NCBI GenBank assembly: GCA_964623885.1
Contig: CAZUVM010000199.1
Location: forward strand, 1 to 10,066
Length of the DNA: 10,066 bases
Source: CAZUVM01 sp964623885
GTDB lineage: Bacteria > Verrucomicrobiota > Verrucomicrobiia > Limisphaerales > UBA8199
Direction: 5' to 3'
The notes under the pieces are model-generated. The model worked only from the letters and a program-made list of their open reading frames with translations. It did no database searches and was not told the origin of the DNA. The stretch's first letter is position 1, and the number at the start of each line of letters is the position of its first letter. A program made the translations under genes and the position numbers. This document shows, in pieces, positions 1 through 6,486 of this stretch.

Positions 1-13
1 TGGAGACTCCTGA

Positions 14-76
14 CGTCGTCTCCTACATAGGGCTATCCTACATACGTCGTGTCCCACATACGTCGTCTCCTACATA
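14..76. repeat. Short degenerate tandem repeat, unit about 16 bases
   Basis: Four adjacent units end in the same ACATA. The units at 14-29 and 61-76 are identical (CGTCGTCTCCTACATA), 45-60 differs by two bases, and 30-44 is a diverged 15-base copy. The first unit is preceded by an inverted pair, GGAGAC at 2-7 and GTCTCC at 18-23, around GACGTC. No gene signals lie in the block. It is probably a dispersed intergenic repeat of this genome. The array runs close to the window edge, so its full length is unknown. Confidence 0.6.
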
Positions 77-199
77 AGGCGGCGCCAGCCCGAGATCATT
101 CTTTGGTCGAGGAAAACTGCATCTCAGGAGTTCAGTTTCAAAAACATTCAAGTGTGGCCTGATGCCGAAGCACGGGGCAGTAGAACAACCGGCAAGAAT

Positions 200-709
200 A
201 TGAAGTGTCCACGATGCGAGGCTACTCTCAGTTCGGTTGAGTACGGCGTGAAGGTCGAGGTTTGTTCTCAGTGCAAAGGCGAATGGCTTTACGCTGGAGA
301 ACTGCAAAAAATCGTCGAACACCATGACGAAGTCTTCACGCCGGAGGAAATCAACTCACTCGCTGGAGTTCACAAAGAGATATTTACCGCCGAGATCGAC
401 GACCACGATGAACTGAACTGTCCTGCTTGTGAGAAGGTGCGGATGGAGCATTTCAATTACGGTGATACGAGCGGAATTATTTTGCACAAATGCTCTCAAT
501 GCGGAGGTATTTGGACCGACAAAGACCAGTTGGAAAAAGTGGTAGAACTGGTTGATGGATGGAAGGCGGACCTCAATCAAGACACCGCCAAATACGGCCC
601 CATCCTTGAAAAGGTTGAGATCGAAGAGCAAAAAGAACTCGACCGGGCGGTTTCAATTTCGAGATTCGGCTTTGTCAATTGTGTCCTGCGAGGGTTCTGT
701 GAAGGGTAG
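200..709 (+). CDS. Small protein with two TFIIB-type zinc ribbons (zf-TFIIB family)
   Basis: 169 residues. Two similar zinc-ribbon modules are visible. In the first, Cys3 and Cys6 (CPRC) pair with Cys22 and Cys25 (CSQCKGEW). In the second, Cys74 and Cys77 (CPAC) pair with Cys98 and Cys101 (CSQCGGIW). The CxxCxGxW signature followed by an acidic 'D/E-x-x-x-L-E-K' helix is typical of the bacterial zf-TFIIB family, whose role is largely unknown; metal binding and protein or nucleic-acid contact are inferred. The C-terminal tail is a charged helix followed by a hydrophobic stretch with two extra cysteines (161, 167). ATG at 200 was chosen because family members begin M-x-C-P-x-C; a GTG at 152 is in frame but adds 16 unrelated residues. 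No clear ribosome site precedes the ATG. The gene looks more AT-rich than the rest of the window. It stands alone, with no partner gene. Confidence 0.85.
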   Translation: MKCPRCEATLSSVEYGVKVEVCSQCKGEWLYAGELQKIVEHHDEVFTPEEINSLAGVHKEIFTAEIDDHDELNCPACEKVRMEHFNYGDTSGIILHKCSQCGGIWTDKDQLEKVVELVDGWKADLNQDTAKYGPILEKVEIEEQKELDRAVSISRFGFVNCVLRGFCEG

Positions 710-742
710 CACCTTTTGTGTTGTCACGCCGATTAAGCGGCA

Positions 743-769
743 GCGGGCGATTCAGGCGTCGCGACGCGG
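743..769. repeat. Palindrome-centred dispersed repeat, copy 1
   Basis: The block GCGGGCGATT-CAG followed by the perfect 12-base palindrome GCGTCGCGACGC (756-767) recurs almost unchanged at 3495-3523, in another spacer. It belongs to the small repeat families that fill this genome's gene spacers. Function is unknown. Confidence 0.55.
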
Positions 770-826
770 AACGGATCGGCGCGGAGTTGATTCAGTTAAT
801 GGTGGAGGCGGCCTTAAAACCCGTAG

Positions 827-1007
827 GGTGGCCTGTTTATAGATTGTCCGGCCCACCTGACCATTTTGTTTTTTGTTTTTCGGCAGCCCCGCCCATTCTT
901 ACGGTTCCGACGTTCCAATGCGCTTGCGTGATCTGGAATGGGCGGGGCCGCCGAAAAACAAACAGGGAAGAAAACGGGGGTGCGGCCCGTGCTATAAACA
1001 GGTCACC
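827..1007. repeat. Long inverted repeat (MITE-like or large hairpin)
   Basis: Two arms of 72 bases (827-898 and 936-1007) surround a 37-base loop. The outer part pairs over 16 positions (827-842 with 992-1007; core CCTGTTTATAG against CTATAAACAGG) with one G-T. The inner part pairs at 24 of 25 positions (874-898 with 936-960). Between them lies a weakly paired 31-base stretch of equal length on both sides, so the arms stay in register. There is no open reading frame with recognisable content and no obvious target-site duplication. It could be a miniature inverted-repeat element or the template of a structured RNA. It is far longer than a normal terminator hairpin. It occupies much of the 502-base spacer 710-1211, in which I see no gene. 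Confidence 0.75.
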
Positions 1008-1197
1008 GCTAACGCGGTTTCACCGGACCGCGTCAGCAGATCTCATCCATGTGCGAAGGAGTCGTACTTAAGGACAAGAGTCGAGGCCCACGGCTAATTT
1101 CAATTCACCGCTAACGCGGTGGGTTGCATCACCTTCGGCCAAGTTCAATTCACGCTGACGCGGTGTTTCCATCAGCCCTGGCTAGTTGCAATTCACC
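1003..1197. repeat. Cluster of REP-like hairpin repeats (ACCGC-N-GCGGT core)
   Basis: At least four related copies lie in this stretch. They share a CACCGCTAACGCGGT-like core that can fold as a short hairpin: 1003-1019, 1073-1123 (with upstream GAGGCCCACGGCTAATTTCA and downstream GGGTTGCATCAC), 1141-1168, and a partial copy at 1181-1198. The same modules in the same order recur at 3566-3640, and a single copy occurs at 4589-4637. They look like bacterial interspersed palindromic repeats. The last copy reaches to within a few bases of the stop codon of the S74 protein gene, so it may shape the 3' end of that transcript. Confidence 0.65.
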
Positions 1198-1211
1198 GGC
1201 ACGAACGGGTC

Positions 1212-3308
1212 TCACCTCGAGTCCGGGTTTCCCGGCAGGAGGAGTTTTTCGAGCTTTTCGAGGCGGGTTTTGAGTTCGGCGTTTTCGGCGCGCAGCGTGG
1301 CGTTTTCGGATTCAAATTTTTGGTTCAGACCCTGGATGGCGGCGAGCGCCACGCCGCCTTCGTCCACCGTGGCGATGTGCTTGTCGTCCATGCCGACGTT
1401 GAACGCGGCGTAAAAATCCTGCGCCATCGGACCGATGTGGCGGGTATCCGGGTCCTGCTTGAAACTCCACTCGGTGATGGGCAGGCCGGCGACTTTATCC
1501 AGCACGTCGCGTGAACTGACGGCGGTGAACTTCTCTTTGGCATTACGATCGCTGGTCGAATTAAAGGTGGTTGCCGAGGCGGTGCCATTCACATCCAGTT
1601 CGGTGGCCGGATTATTTTTGCCGATGCCCACCCTGCCCGCAATGGGTTGCAGGATCACATTGCCATAGGTGGAACCAGCCTGCCCGATGGCTTGAAGTTG
1701 AGCATAACCGTTCTGCGCCTGGTTGAGGTAAATCCTAAGAGCCGTGTAGCCGCCGCCAGTGGCGCTGGTTCCAATAGTAATGCCGCTGGCGTCGGCGATA
1801 TGCAACGCGGTTTCCGGTGCGGCGGTATTGAGGCCGAGGCCGCCTTGAGCGCGGACCAAAAATTGATTGTTGGCCGTAGAGGTGAAGACGCTGGGCTGGG
1901 AATCCGCCCACACAAAGGTGCCCTGATTGGTTGCCTCGGCGAAAAGGCCGCAGGCAAATGAATAATCGCCACTGGCCACCGTATCGTAGCCCGATGCGGT
2001 GGATGAGACACCGCTGGCGGTCGAATTGCCCATCGCGGTGGAGGAGGTTCCCGAGGCGAACGAACCGCCCATCGCGGTGGCGAACGAACCCGTGGCGTCG
2101 GATTGGCCCATCGCGGTGGAACGGTCGGCGCTGGCATACGAAGCGCCCATCGCGGTGGAGTCGCCTCCGCCGGCGGTTGAAACACCCATGGCGGTGGAAT
2201 ACTGGCCTGTCGCGGTTGAGTTACCCATCGCGGTGGCATAAAAGGCGTTGCTGGCGACCGAAATGCCCATCGCCGTGGTCCCGTAATAGTTGGCGGTTGA
2301 ATGGCCCATTGCGGTCGAATACACAGCGGTGGCTTTCGAAGCGCCAAAGGCTGCGGAGTTTGTGCCACTGGCTGTCGATTGCCCCATCGCTACCGAGTAA
2401 TCACCGCTCGCCAGGGAGAATGCGCCGAAGGCCACCGAATACTGTCCGCTGGCTGCTGAAAGGCCCCCGCCGGCGGTGCCAAACGCGCCAGTGGCGCTAT
2501 TACCCTCGCCGCCAACCACGGTTCCAAAATCCGCGGTGACCGCGTTGGGGCCGAAAAATCCCCCCAAGCCGCCGCCGCCAATCGTCGCGCCCACCACGCC
2601 GGCGGCGACGTTATTGGCGCTGTGGCCGCCAATTACATTGGGACTGTAGCCGGACACACCATTCGAGGCATAGGCGAATTGCATCACCTTCAAATTATTC
2701 GCCCGGATTTCCACGGGTTGATTGTTCATGCTGCCGAGAAAATTCCCGGCGGCGACGTTGTTGCCGGCCAGTTGCCACAAACTGGAGGGGGCCAGTCCGC
2801 CCAGCGTCGCGGCGTTCACGTTGGTCACATTCGCGCCATTACCGGTGAAGCTGCCGCTGAAACTATCGGCGGAGTTGTTGAAGGTCACGGCGTTGCCATA
2901 AGTGCCGGCTGACAAGCCGCCGCTCACCACGCCGCCGGCGGTGATGGCGTATGGCGCGGGCGTCAACGGCTGGCGCGGGCTCAGGGTGGTGAATCCGCCA
3001 TTCCCGTTAGTGCGCACGGCGATTTCCAGGAAACGGTTTGCGCCGGGAAATTGATTGCCAAAATCCAGCGTGACGGTGAACAGACCGTTGCTGACCGCAG
3101 TGGCGGTGTTGGTGAGGATGGATCCCTGCTGGTTGCCGCCGACGCTGTTGTCATACATAACAAAGCGCAGGTCGTAACTGCCGTTGGCAGACGCGCCGCC
3201 GGAATCAAGTCTGCCTTGATAAGTAAAGGCGGTGCCTTGGGCGAACGCGGTTTTGGCCGCAATGAACGCGAGTAGAATTAGGAGCAGCAGGAGGATCTTA
3301 GATTTCAT
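1212..3308 (-). CDS. Secreted YadA-head-like repeat protein with C-terminal peptidase S74 chaperone domain
   Basis: 698 residues. A Sec signal peptide (1-23, cleavage after AFA) precedes a domain common in PVC secreted proteins (about 27-125, from FTYQGRL to PRQPLTPAPYAITAG). Then come Gly/Asn-rich sequence and 12 YadA-type head units of 13-14 residues (about 291-454; consensus STAMG-N-STASG), expected to form a trimeric left-handed beta-roll. After two 'GLG/GIG...P' stalk motifs comes the S74 domain (about 586-655), starting SDRNAKEKF. In phage endosialidases such domains drive trimer folding and then cut themselves off before the conserved Ser; Ser586 and Lys591 have the spacing of the known Ser-Lys pair. 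A leucine-zipper-like coiled coil (about 656-690) ends the protein. No YadA outer-membrane anchor is present. Likely a surface or released trimeric fibre; ligand unknown. ATG at 3308 was chosen because it places the signal peptide at the N terminus; a TTG at 3341 is the alternative. Confidence 0.85.
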   Translation of the reverse strand: MKSKILLLLLILLAFIAAKTAFAQGTAFTYQGRLDSGGASANGSYDLRFVMYDNSVGGNQQGSILTNTATAVSNGLFTVTLDFGNQFPGANRFLEIAVRTNGNGGFTTLSPRQPLTPAPYAITAGGVVSGGLSAGTYGNAVTFNNSADSFSGSFTGNGANVTNVNAATLGGLAPSSLWQLAGNNVAAGNFLGSMNNQPVEIRANNLKVMQFAYASNGVSGYSPNVIGGHSANNVAAGVVGATIGGGGLGGFFGPNAVTADFGTVVGGEGNSATGAFGTAGGGLSAASGQYSVAFGAFSLASGDYSVAMGQSTASGTNSAAFGASKATAVYSTAMGHSTANYYGTTAMGISVASNAFYATAMGNSTATGQYSTAMGVSTAGGGDSTAMGASYASADRSTAMGQSDATGSFATAMGGSFASGTSSTAMGNSTASGVSSTASGYDTVASGDYSFACGLFAEATNQGTFVWADSQPSVFTSTANNQFLVRAQGGLGLNTAAPETALHIADASGITIGTSATGGGYTALRIYLNQAQNGYAQLQAIGQAGSTYGNVILQPIAGRVGIGKNNPATELDVNGTASATTFNSTSDRNAKEKFTAVSSRDVLDKVAGLPITEWSFKQDPDTRHIGPMAQDFYAAFNVGMDDKHIATVDEGGVALAAIQGLNQKFESENATLRAENAELKTRLEKLEKLLLPGNPDSR
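1947..2438 (-). repeat. In-frame tandem repeats (about 39 bases) coding YadA-type head units
   Basis: About 12 coding units of 39 or 42 bases lie inside the S74 protein gene. Each carries a copy close to CCACCGCGATGGG in coding direction (Thr-Ala-Met-Gly). Units diverge most in the 'STASG' half. All lengths are multiples of three, so gain or loss of units by recombination would lengthen or shorten the fibre without breaking the frame. Confidence 0.8.
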
Positions 3309-3494
3309 GGTGTGTCTGGTTGGCGATTTGCGCGCGCGCAATAGCCTTTTTGAAGGAGCTTGAGATGCGACGAAGATAGCGAGAACGCGGAAAAATTCAA
3401 GCGAGTGATGGATGGCGCCGCCAAGGCCAAGCGCATTTGAGTTCGAGCAAGTCGAGCGTTTCGGCCGTTCCTTCGGAATTAAAATCCTCGTCTA

Positions 3495-3523
3495 GGCGGG
3501 CGATTTCAAGCGTCGCGACGCGA
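3495..3523. repeat. Palindrome-centred dispersed repeat, copy 2
   Basis: Matches 743-769: GCGGGCGATTTCAA followed by the same 12-base palindrome GCGTCGCGACGC at 3510-3521. It lies in the spacer 3309-3702 between the divergent S74 protein gene and the DUF2959 lipoprotein gene. No convincing gene is present in that spacer. Confidence 0.55.
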
Positions 3524-3548
3524 CGCAATGGGGTATGCGGGGTTCGCC

Positions 3549-3640
3549 ACCGTGGACTGAAGTCCACGGCTACCTTCAATCTACCGCTGACGCGGTGGGT
3601 TGCATCACGTCCGACTAATTGCAATTCGCGGCTCACGCGA
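3549..3640. repeat. Composite hairpin repeat array in the divergent spacer
   Basis: The first element is a strong hairpin with 9-base arms CCGTGGACT (3550-3558) and AGTCCACGG (3561-3569). Next comes CTACCGCTGACGCGGTGGG (3581-3599), GGGTTGCATCAC, and a second diverged hairpin around 3621-3640. The order of the modules parallels 1083-1165, so this is a second copy of the same composite repeat with one half replaced. It sits 60 bases before the start codon of the lipoprotein gene. Confidence 0.6.
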
Positions 3641-3702
3641 GGAGGGTTCAATAACCGCCGGTCGCGCTTGTCTGGGAATCGGTTTTGGGCGATGGTTCGT
3701 TA

Positions 3703-4344
3703 ATGAAACTCAGGGTTTTTTCGGGGCTATTGGTTTCGTTGCTTCTCCTTTGTGGTTGCCGGAGTGCTTACTACTCGACGATGGAGAAGTTTGGAGTTTA
3801 CAAGCGCGACCTGCTCAAAAAGAGCGTCGTGGCCGCGCGCGACGATGAGAAAGCCGCGGGCCAGCAGTTCACCAACGCGCTCACCCGGCTCAAGGAATTG
3901 TATGGGTTCCAAGGCGGCGACCTGGAAAAGACCTACAACTCGCTCAATAGCGAATACGAGCGTTCGGTCGAACGAGCAGACGCGGTCCACAAACGGATCA
4001 AGGAAATGGAGACCGTGGCGTCGGACTTGTTCACGGAATGGGAAAAAGAGATCCAACAAATGTCCTCGGCGGAGTTGCAAGCGAGCGATCGGGAGAAATT
4101 GCGCGAAACGCGGGGCCGGTACGATGAATTGCATAGCGCGCTGAAACGCGCGGAGCAAAGCATGGACCCGGTGCTGACTCGATTGCACGACCAGGTTCTC
4201 TATCTGAAACACAACCTGAACGCCGCGGCCATTGCCTCGCTAAAAGGCGAAACCCTGAATATCCAGGGCGACATTACCAGGTTGCTGCAGGATATGAACA
4301 CTGCGATTGCCCAAGCGGACCGGTTTATTACGACGTTACAGTAG
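3703..4344 (+). CDS. Helical envelope lipoprotein, DUF2959 family
   Basis: 213 residues. A short hydrophobic signal with lipobox L16-C17-G18-Cys19 predicts lipid attachment at Cys19 and thus location in the outer or inner membrane facing the periplasm. The mature part is almost entirely charged helix with heptad-like stretches (about 45-170), including 'FTNALTRLKELYGFQGGDLEKTYN', given here only as a landmark at 56-79, and ends in a Gln/Asp-rich helix. The YY-S-MEKFG-x-KRD start of the mature chain and the overall length fit the DUF2959 family as I remember it; its function is unknown. ATG at 3703 was chosen because it puts the signal sequence at the N terminus; a TTG at 3685 is an in-frame alternative. 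There is no strong ribosome site. The gene stands alone, divergent from the S74 protein gene. Confidence 0.82.
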   Translation: MKLRVFSGLLVSLLLLCGCRSAYYSTMEKFGVYKRDLLKKSVVAARDDEKAAGQQFTNALTRLKELYGFQGGDLEKTYNSLNSEYERSVERADAVHKRIKEMETVASDLFTEWEKEIQQMSSAELQASDREKLRETRGRYDELHSALKRAEQSMDPVLTRLHDQVLYLKHNLNAAAIASLKGETLNIQGDITRLLQDMNTAIAQADRFITTLQ

Positions 4345-4434
4345 CTGGTTCCTGAGATGTTCGGCTGAATTGATGCCGCTCCTGTTTGTCGATGTAGCAC
4401 ACCAACTCATCCCGCCTTCGCAAAACCATATGAA

Positions 4435-4518
4435 GCAGGCCGTTGGCCTGCACCGAACCATGATGACTTTGGCCCCAGGGCGTTGCCCTGGGCTGGTATG
4501 AATGACGCCTTTGGCGTC
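4435..4518. repeat. Triple-hairpin intergenic element
   Basis: Three perfect hairpins with three-base loops lie in a row. GCAGGCC/GGCCTGC is at 4435-4451 (loop GTT). CCCAGGGC/GCCCTGGG is at 4474-4492 (loop GTT). GACGCC/GGCGTC is at 4504-4518 (loop TTT). The same pattern (two 'G-TT-G' hairpins, then a 'CC-TTT-GG' hairpin) is familiar from spacers in PVC genomes, where it is often mis-called as a small protein. It fills part of the spacer 4345-4660, in which I see no gene. A role in transcript 3' ends or nucleoid structure is possible but unproven. Confidence 0.7.
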
Positions 4519-4588
4519 GTGAAAAGAGTCATTCCATGCTCGCTCCCAATCACAGGCGCTCATGTGTCCTCTGAAGATGTGGGTAATG

Positions 4589-4637
4589 ACAAGGGCCGAG
4601 GCCCACGGCTAATTCAATTCACCGCATACGCGGTGGG
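4589..4637. repeat. REP-like hairpin repeat, single copy
   Basis: Starts ACAAGGGCCGAGGCCCACGG and continues through CAATTCACCGCATACGCGGT. It is nearly identical to 1073-1123, with TAA replaced by ATA in the hairpin loop. It lies between the triple-hairpin element and the 3' end of the prepilin-like gene. Confidence 0.6.
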
Positions 4638-4639
4638 GG

Positions 4640-4660
4640 TTTCGGCTCGTTTGCCGAAAA
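4640..4660 (-). terminator. Possible terminator hairpin after the prepilin-like gene
   Basis: Directly after the TGA stop (4661-4663, minus strand) the transcript could fold TTTCGGC against GCCGAAA with a six-base loop. There is no U-tract after the stem (it runs into CCCCC), so this is not a classical intrinsic terminator. It could act as a 3' stabilising hairpin or belong to the adjoining REP repeat. Confidence 0.3.
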
Positions 4661-5341
4661 TCATTCACCATCCCAGCGGTAATCGTATCCGGCAGGCGGC
4701 TCATAGTTGCAGGGATCGGAATCGGAAACACCGTCCCAGTAAATTTTGGTTAGGCGCGCATGCCCGTCGGCAAAACTCAGCACGTTCTTTGCGTTCAGAT
4801 AATCCTGGTTAACGACCGGATGCCATGAGCCTCCAAAAAATGCGGGCCACTCGCCAACCAACACCGCCTTGCTGGCGCTTTTGATGGAGCCAAGCCTCTT
4901 GCCCGTTATGCGCTCAATGGCGCCCGGCCCGACCTCATACCCGTTGAAGGTGTAGCTCGTGAACGCATGGCCGACCTGTGCCGAAAGAATCCGATCCGAG
5001 GGACAGATGAAGACCTTCTCAAGCGGCGATGCGGGCCCGGTCAGTCCCACGTAACCTTTGACCAGTTGTTTGTAATACGCGCCGACTCCGTTGGGATAGG
5101 GGTTTGGCGTGGGCAATACGGGCAAAGAATCCGCATTTTCATCAGCGTAGAGGCGAATGGCGATGTTGACCTGCCGCAGATTGTTCATGCAGCTGGTGAA
5201 TTTGCCTTTCTCCTTGGATTGCGACAGTGCGGGCAGAAGCAGCGCCGCAAGAATTGCGATAACCGCGATCACCACCAGCAACTCAATCAGTGTGAAGCCC
5301 GCGGGGATCCCGGATCGCCTGGTTGTGCAAGATCGGATCAA
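4661..5341 (-). CDS. Prepilin-like (type II pseudopilin-like) protein
   Basis: 226 residues. A short basic leader ends at Gly15, followed by F16-T-L-I-E20 and a hydrophobic helix to about residue 37. This is the class III signal cut by prepilin peptidase PilD, with the conserved Glu at mature position 5. After the helix come CMNNLRQ (51-57), LYADEN (64-69), FICPSD (111-116), and near the end His174 and ADGH (191-194), related to the H-x9-DG motif of the large PVC prepilin-like families. These proteins are very numerous in PVC genomes and mostly of unknown role; an envelope pseudopilus or surface protein is inferred. The start is TTG at 5341 in a TTGA overlap with the stop of the sigma factor gene, with AGGAAGG six bases upstream inside that gene. 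No in-frame ATG precedes the leader. Expression is therefore likely coupled to the sigma factor gene. Confidence 0.85.
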   Translation of the reverse strand: MIRSCTTRRSGIPAGFTLIELLVVIAVIAILAALLLPALSQSKEKGKFTSCMNNLRQVNIAIRLYADENADSLPVLPTPNPYPNGVGAYYKQLVKGYVGLTGPASPLEKVFICPSDRILSAQVGHAFTSYTFNGYEVGPGAIERITGKRLGSIKSASKAVLVGEWPAFFGGSWHPVVNQDYLNAKNVLSFADGHARLTKIYWDGVSDSDPCNYEPPAGYDYRWDGE

Positions 5342-6486
5342 AGGTCACCTTCCTGTTTCCATTCGTTCCCAATCTTTCGCATGTCGACAATGACCTTCCC
5401 GCTGTGGAGTCCCTCGACTGAAGGCGTTGCATGAATGTGCAGATGAACCTCGCTGCCGGAAATAACATCCTTTTGGGTAATCTGGTAATCCTTGAGCGCA
5501 TTGGCCCAGGCCTTGGCCGCGCGACTGACTTCTTCATCCGATTTGCCGGCCATTTTGCTCTCGAACCGGTTGATCTGTTCGGGGGTGCAGGCGGCCAGGA
5601 AACCCTTGAAATCACCTCGGCTGCCCGCCCAAAGCATGGATCGGACGGAGGCTTCGGGCGTAGCATAACCTGCAAAGCTGAAGCCGGGGGAGTCGGCCTT
5701 GGTTTTTACGTGTTGTACGGTGATGGTGGCGGTGCCAGCGGCGAGAAGCGCAATCGCTCCCACTGCAACTGTGGTTTTAAGTTTCGTCCATGCCATAAGT
5801 CTCAGTGTCGTTTCGATCAGGGTTAAGGTTGAGGTTGTGACGGTTGCCCCTTTCACAGCAGCCACGGTGACCGATGTCGCCAGCCCGAGCGGCGCCGCTT
5901 GAACGGAGTGGGCCGAGATGGCTCCGGCAATCGCCGCAGCCGAGAGGGTGAGCCCCCGCCTGGTAAAGAACGTCCGCAGTTTGTCCAAAGCCCGGTTTAC
6001 CCGCATCTTGGCGGCAGCTTCGGTTGTTCCCAAGGCGGAGCTGAGCTGCTTGAAGCTTCGGTCTTCAAAGAAACGGAGCACCAGGGCGTTGTGGTCTGAT
6101 TCGCCGAGCTGTCCCATGGCCGTTTCCAACAGGGGTTCGATCTCCCTCCAGGTTTCCGTTGCAGTTCCGTTCAATTGGGATTGCATATAGGCTTCTTGCT
6201 CCCGATTTTGCCGGCGACCGCGCAGGGTCAAAGCTTTGGCGGCTGCGTACCGGGCCGTGCGGTAAAGCCAGCCTGAAATCACAGTCTTGGAACCAAGCGA
6301 ACCAGCCTTGCGCGCCAGAATGATGAAGACTGTTTGCGCAATCTCTTCCGCCAGGTGCGGGTCGCGAACCTGACGCAACGCAACGGAATACACCAGGTTG
6401 ACATGCCGCGATACGAGGGTGGCGAAGGCTTCCTCGGATTGGCATCGTGCATACTGCCGCACGAGGTCCATGTCATCGATCATCAT
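5338..6486 (-). CDS. ECF-type sigma factor with C-terminal membrane segment and outer domain
   Basis: 382 residues. Sigma region 2 spans about 10-86 (FATLVSRHVNLVYSVALRQV, then AEEIAQTVFIILARK and GWLYRTARYAA). Region 4 spans about 115-172 (LGESDHNALVLRFFEDRSFKQLSSALGTTEAAAKMRV is at 127-163, a helix-turn-helix). After an Ala-rich hydrophobic linker (180-212), MAWTKLKT (231-238) leads into a membrane helix (about 239-257). The last 120 residues form a soluble domain (about 270-382; YATPEASVRSMLWA at 274-287) that should face the periplasm. Such fused sigma factors are common in Verrucomicrobiota; the tail may replace a separate anti-sigma factor and sense an envelope signal, which is inference. 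ATG at 6486 is followed by ATGs at 6483 and 6471; no clear ribosome site helps choose. The gene overlaps the downstream prepilin-like gene and is divergent from the DUF1553 protein gene. Confidence 0.88.
   Translation of the reverse strand: MMIDDMDLVRQYARCQSEEAFATLVSRHVNLVYSVALRQVRDPHLAEEIAQTVFIILARKAGSLGSKTVISGWLYRTARYAAAKALTLRGRRQNREQEAYMQSQLNGTATETWREIEPLLETAMGQLGESDHNALVLRFFEDRSFKQLSSALGTTEAAAKMRVNRALDKLRTFFTRRGLTLSAAAIAGAISAHSVQAAPLGLATSVTVAAVKGATVTTSTLTLIETTLRLMAWTKLKTTVAVGAIALLAAGTATITVQHVKTKADSPGFSFAGYATPEASVRSMLWAGSRGDFKGFLAACTPEQINRFESKMAGKSDEEVSRAAKAWANALKDYQITQKDVISGSEVHLHIHATPSVEGLHSGKVIVDMRKIGNEWKQEGDL
5342..5354 (-). promoter_or_regulatory. Ribosome binding site of the prepilin-like gene inside the sigma factor gene
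   Basis: In coding direction AGGAAGG is followed by TGACCT and then the TTG start. It is the clearest ribosome site in the window and decides the non-ATG start of the prepilin-like gene. Confidence 0.6.

Noticed and set aside
38..325. Minus-strand open frame overlapping the zinc-ribbon gene
   Set aside because: It ends in the tandem repeat block and is antisense to the conserved CPRC and CSQC motifs.
718..1071. Plus-strand open frames across the spacer after the zinc-ribbon gene
   Set aside because: They cross the long inverted repeat and the REP cluster, differ in frame, and show no family resemblance.
1947..2438. CRISPR-like array (regular 39-base period with a shared 13-base core)
   Set aside because: The shared core is in frame and encodes Thr-Ala-Met-Gly in a protein with clear flanking domains. 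There are no unique spacers of constant length between identical repeats, and no cas genes.
1931..2539. Plus-strand open frame rich in Arg, Trp, Pro and Ser with periodic repeats
   Set aside because: The periodicity is only the complement of the YadA-type coding repeats on the minus strand.
3397..3651. Minus-strand open frame of 84 codons in the spacer upstream of the S74 protein gene
   Set aside because: It runs through two repeat families (palindrome at 3510-3521 and hairpins at 3549-3640) and has no start signal. Part of it (about 3400-3480) looks mildly protein-like, so a decayed gene fragment cannot be excluded.
4307..4501. Small plus-strand open frame ending PGRCPGLV
   Set aside because: This peptide is the translation of the triple-hairpin repeat; it is a known type of false small gene in PVC genomes.
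5699..6190. Plus-strand open frames opposite the ECF sigma factor gene
   Set aside because: They are antisense to sigma regions 2 and 4 and the membrane segment; no independent coding evidence.
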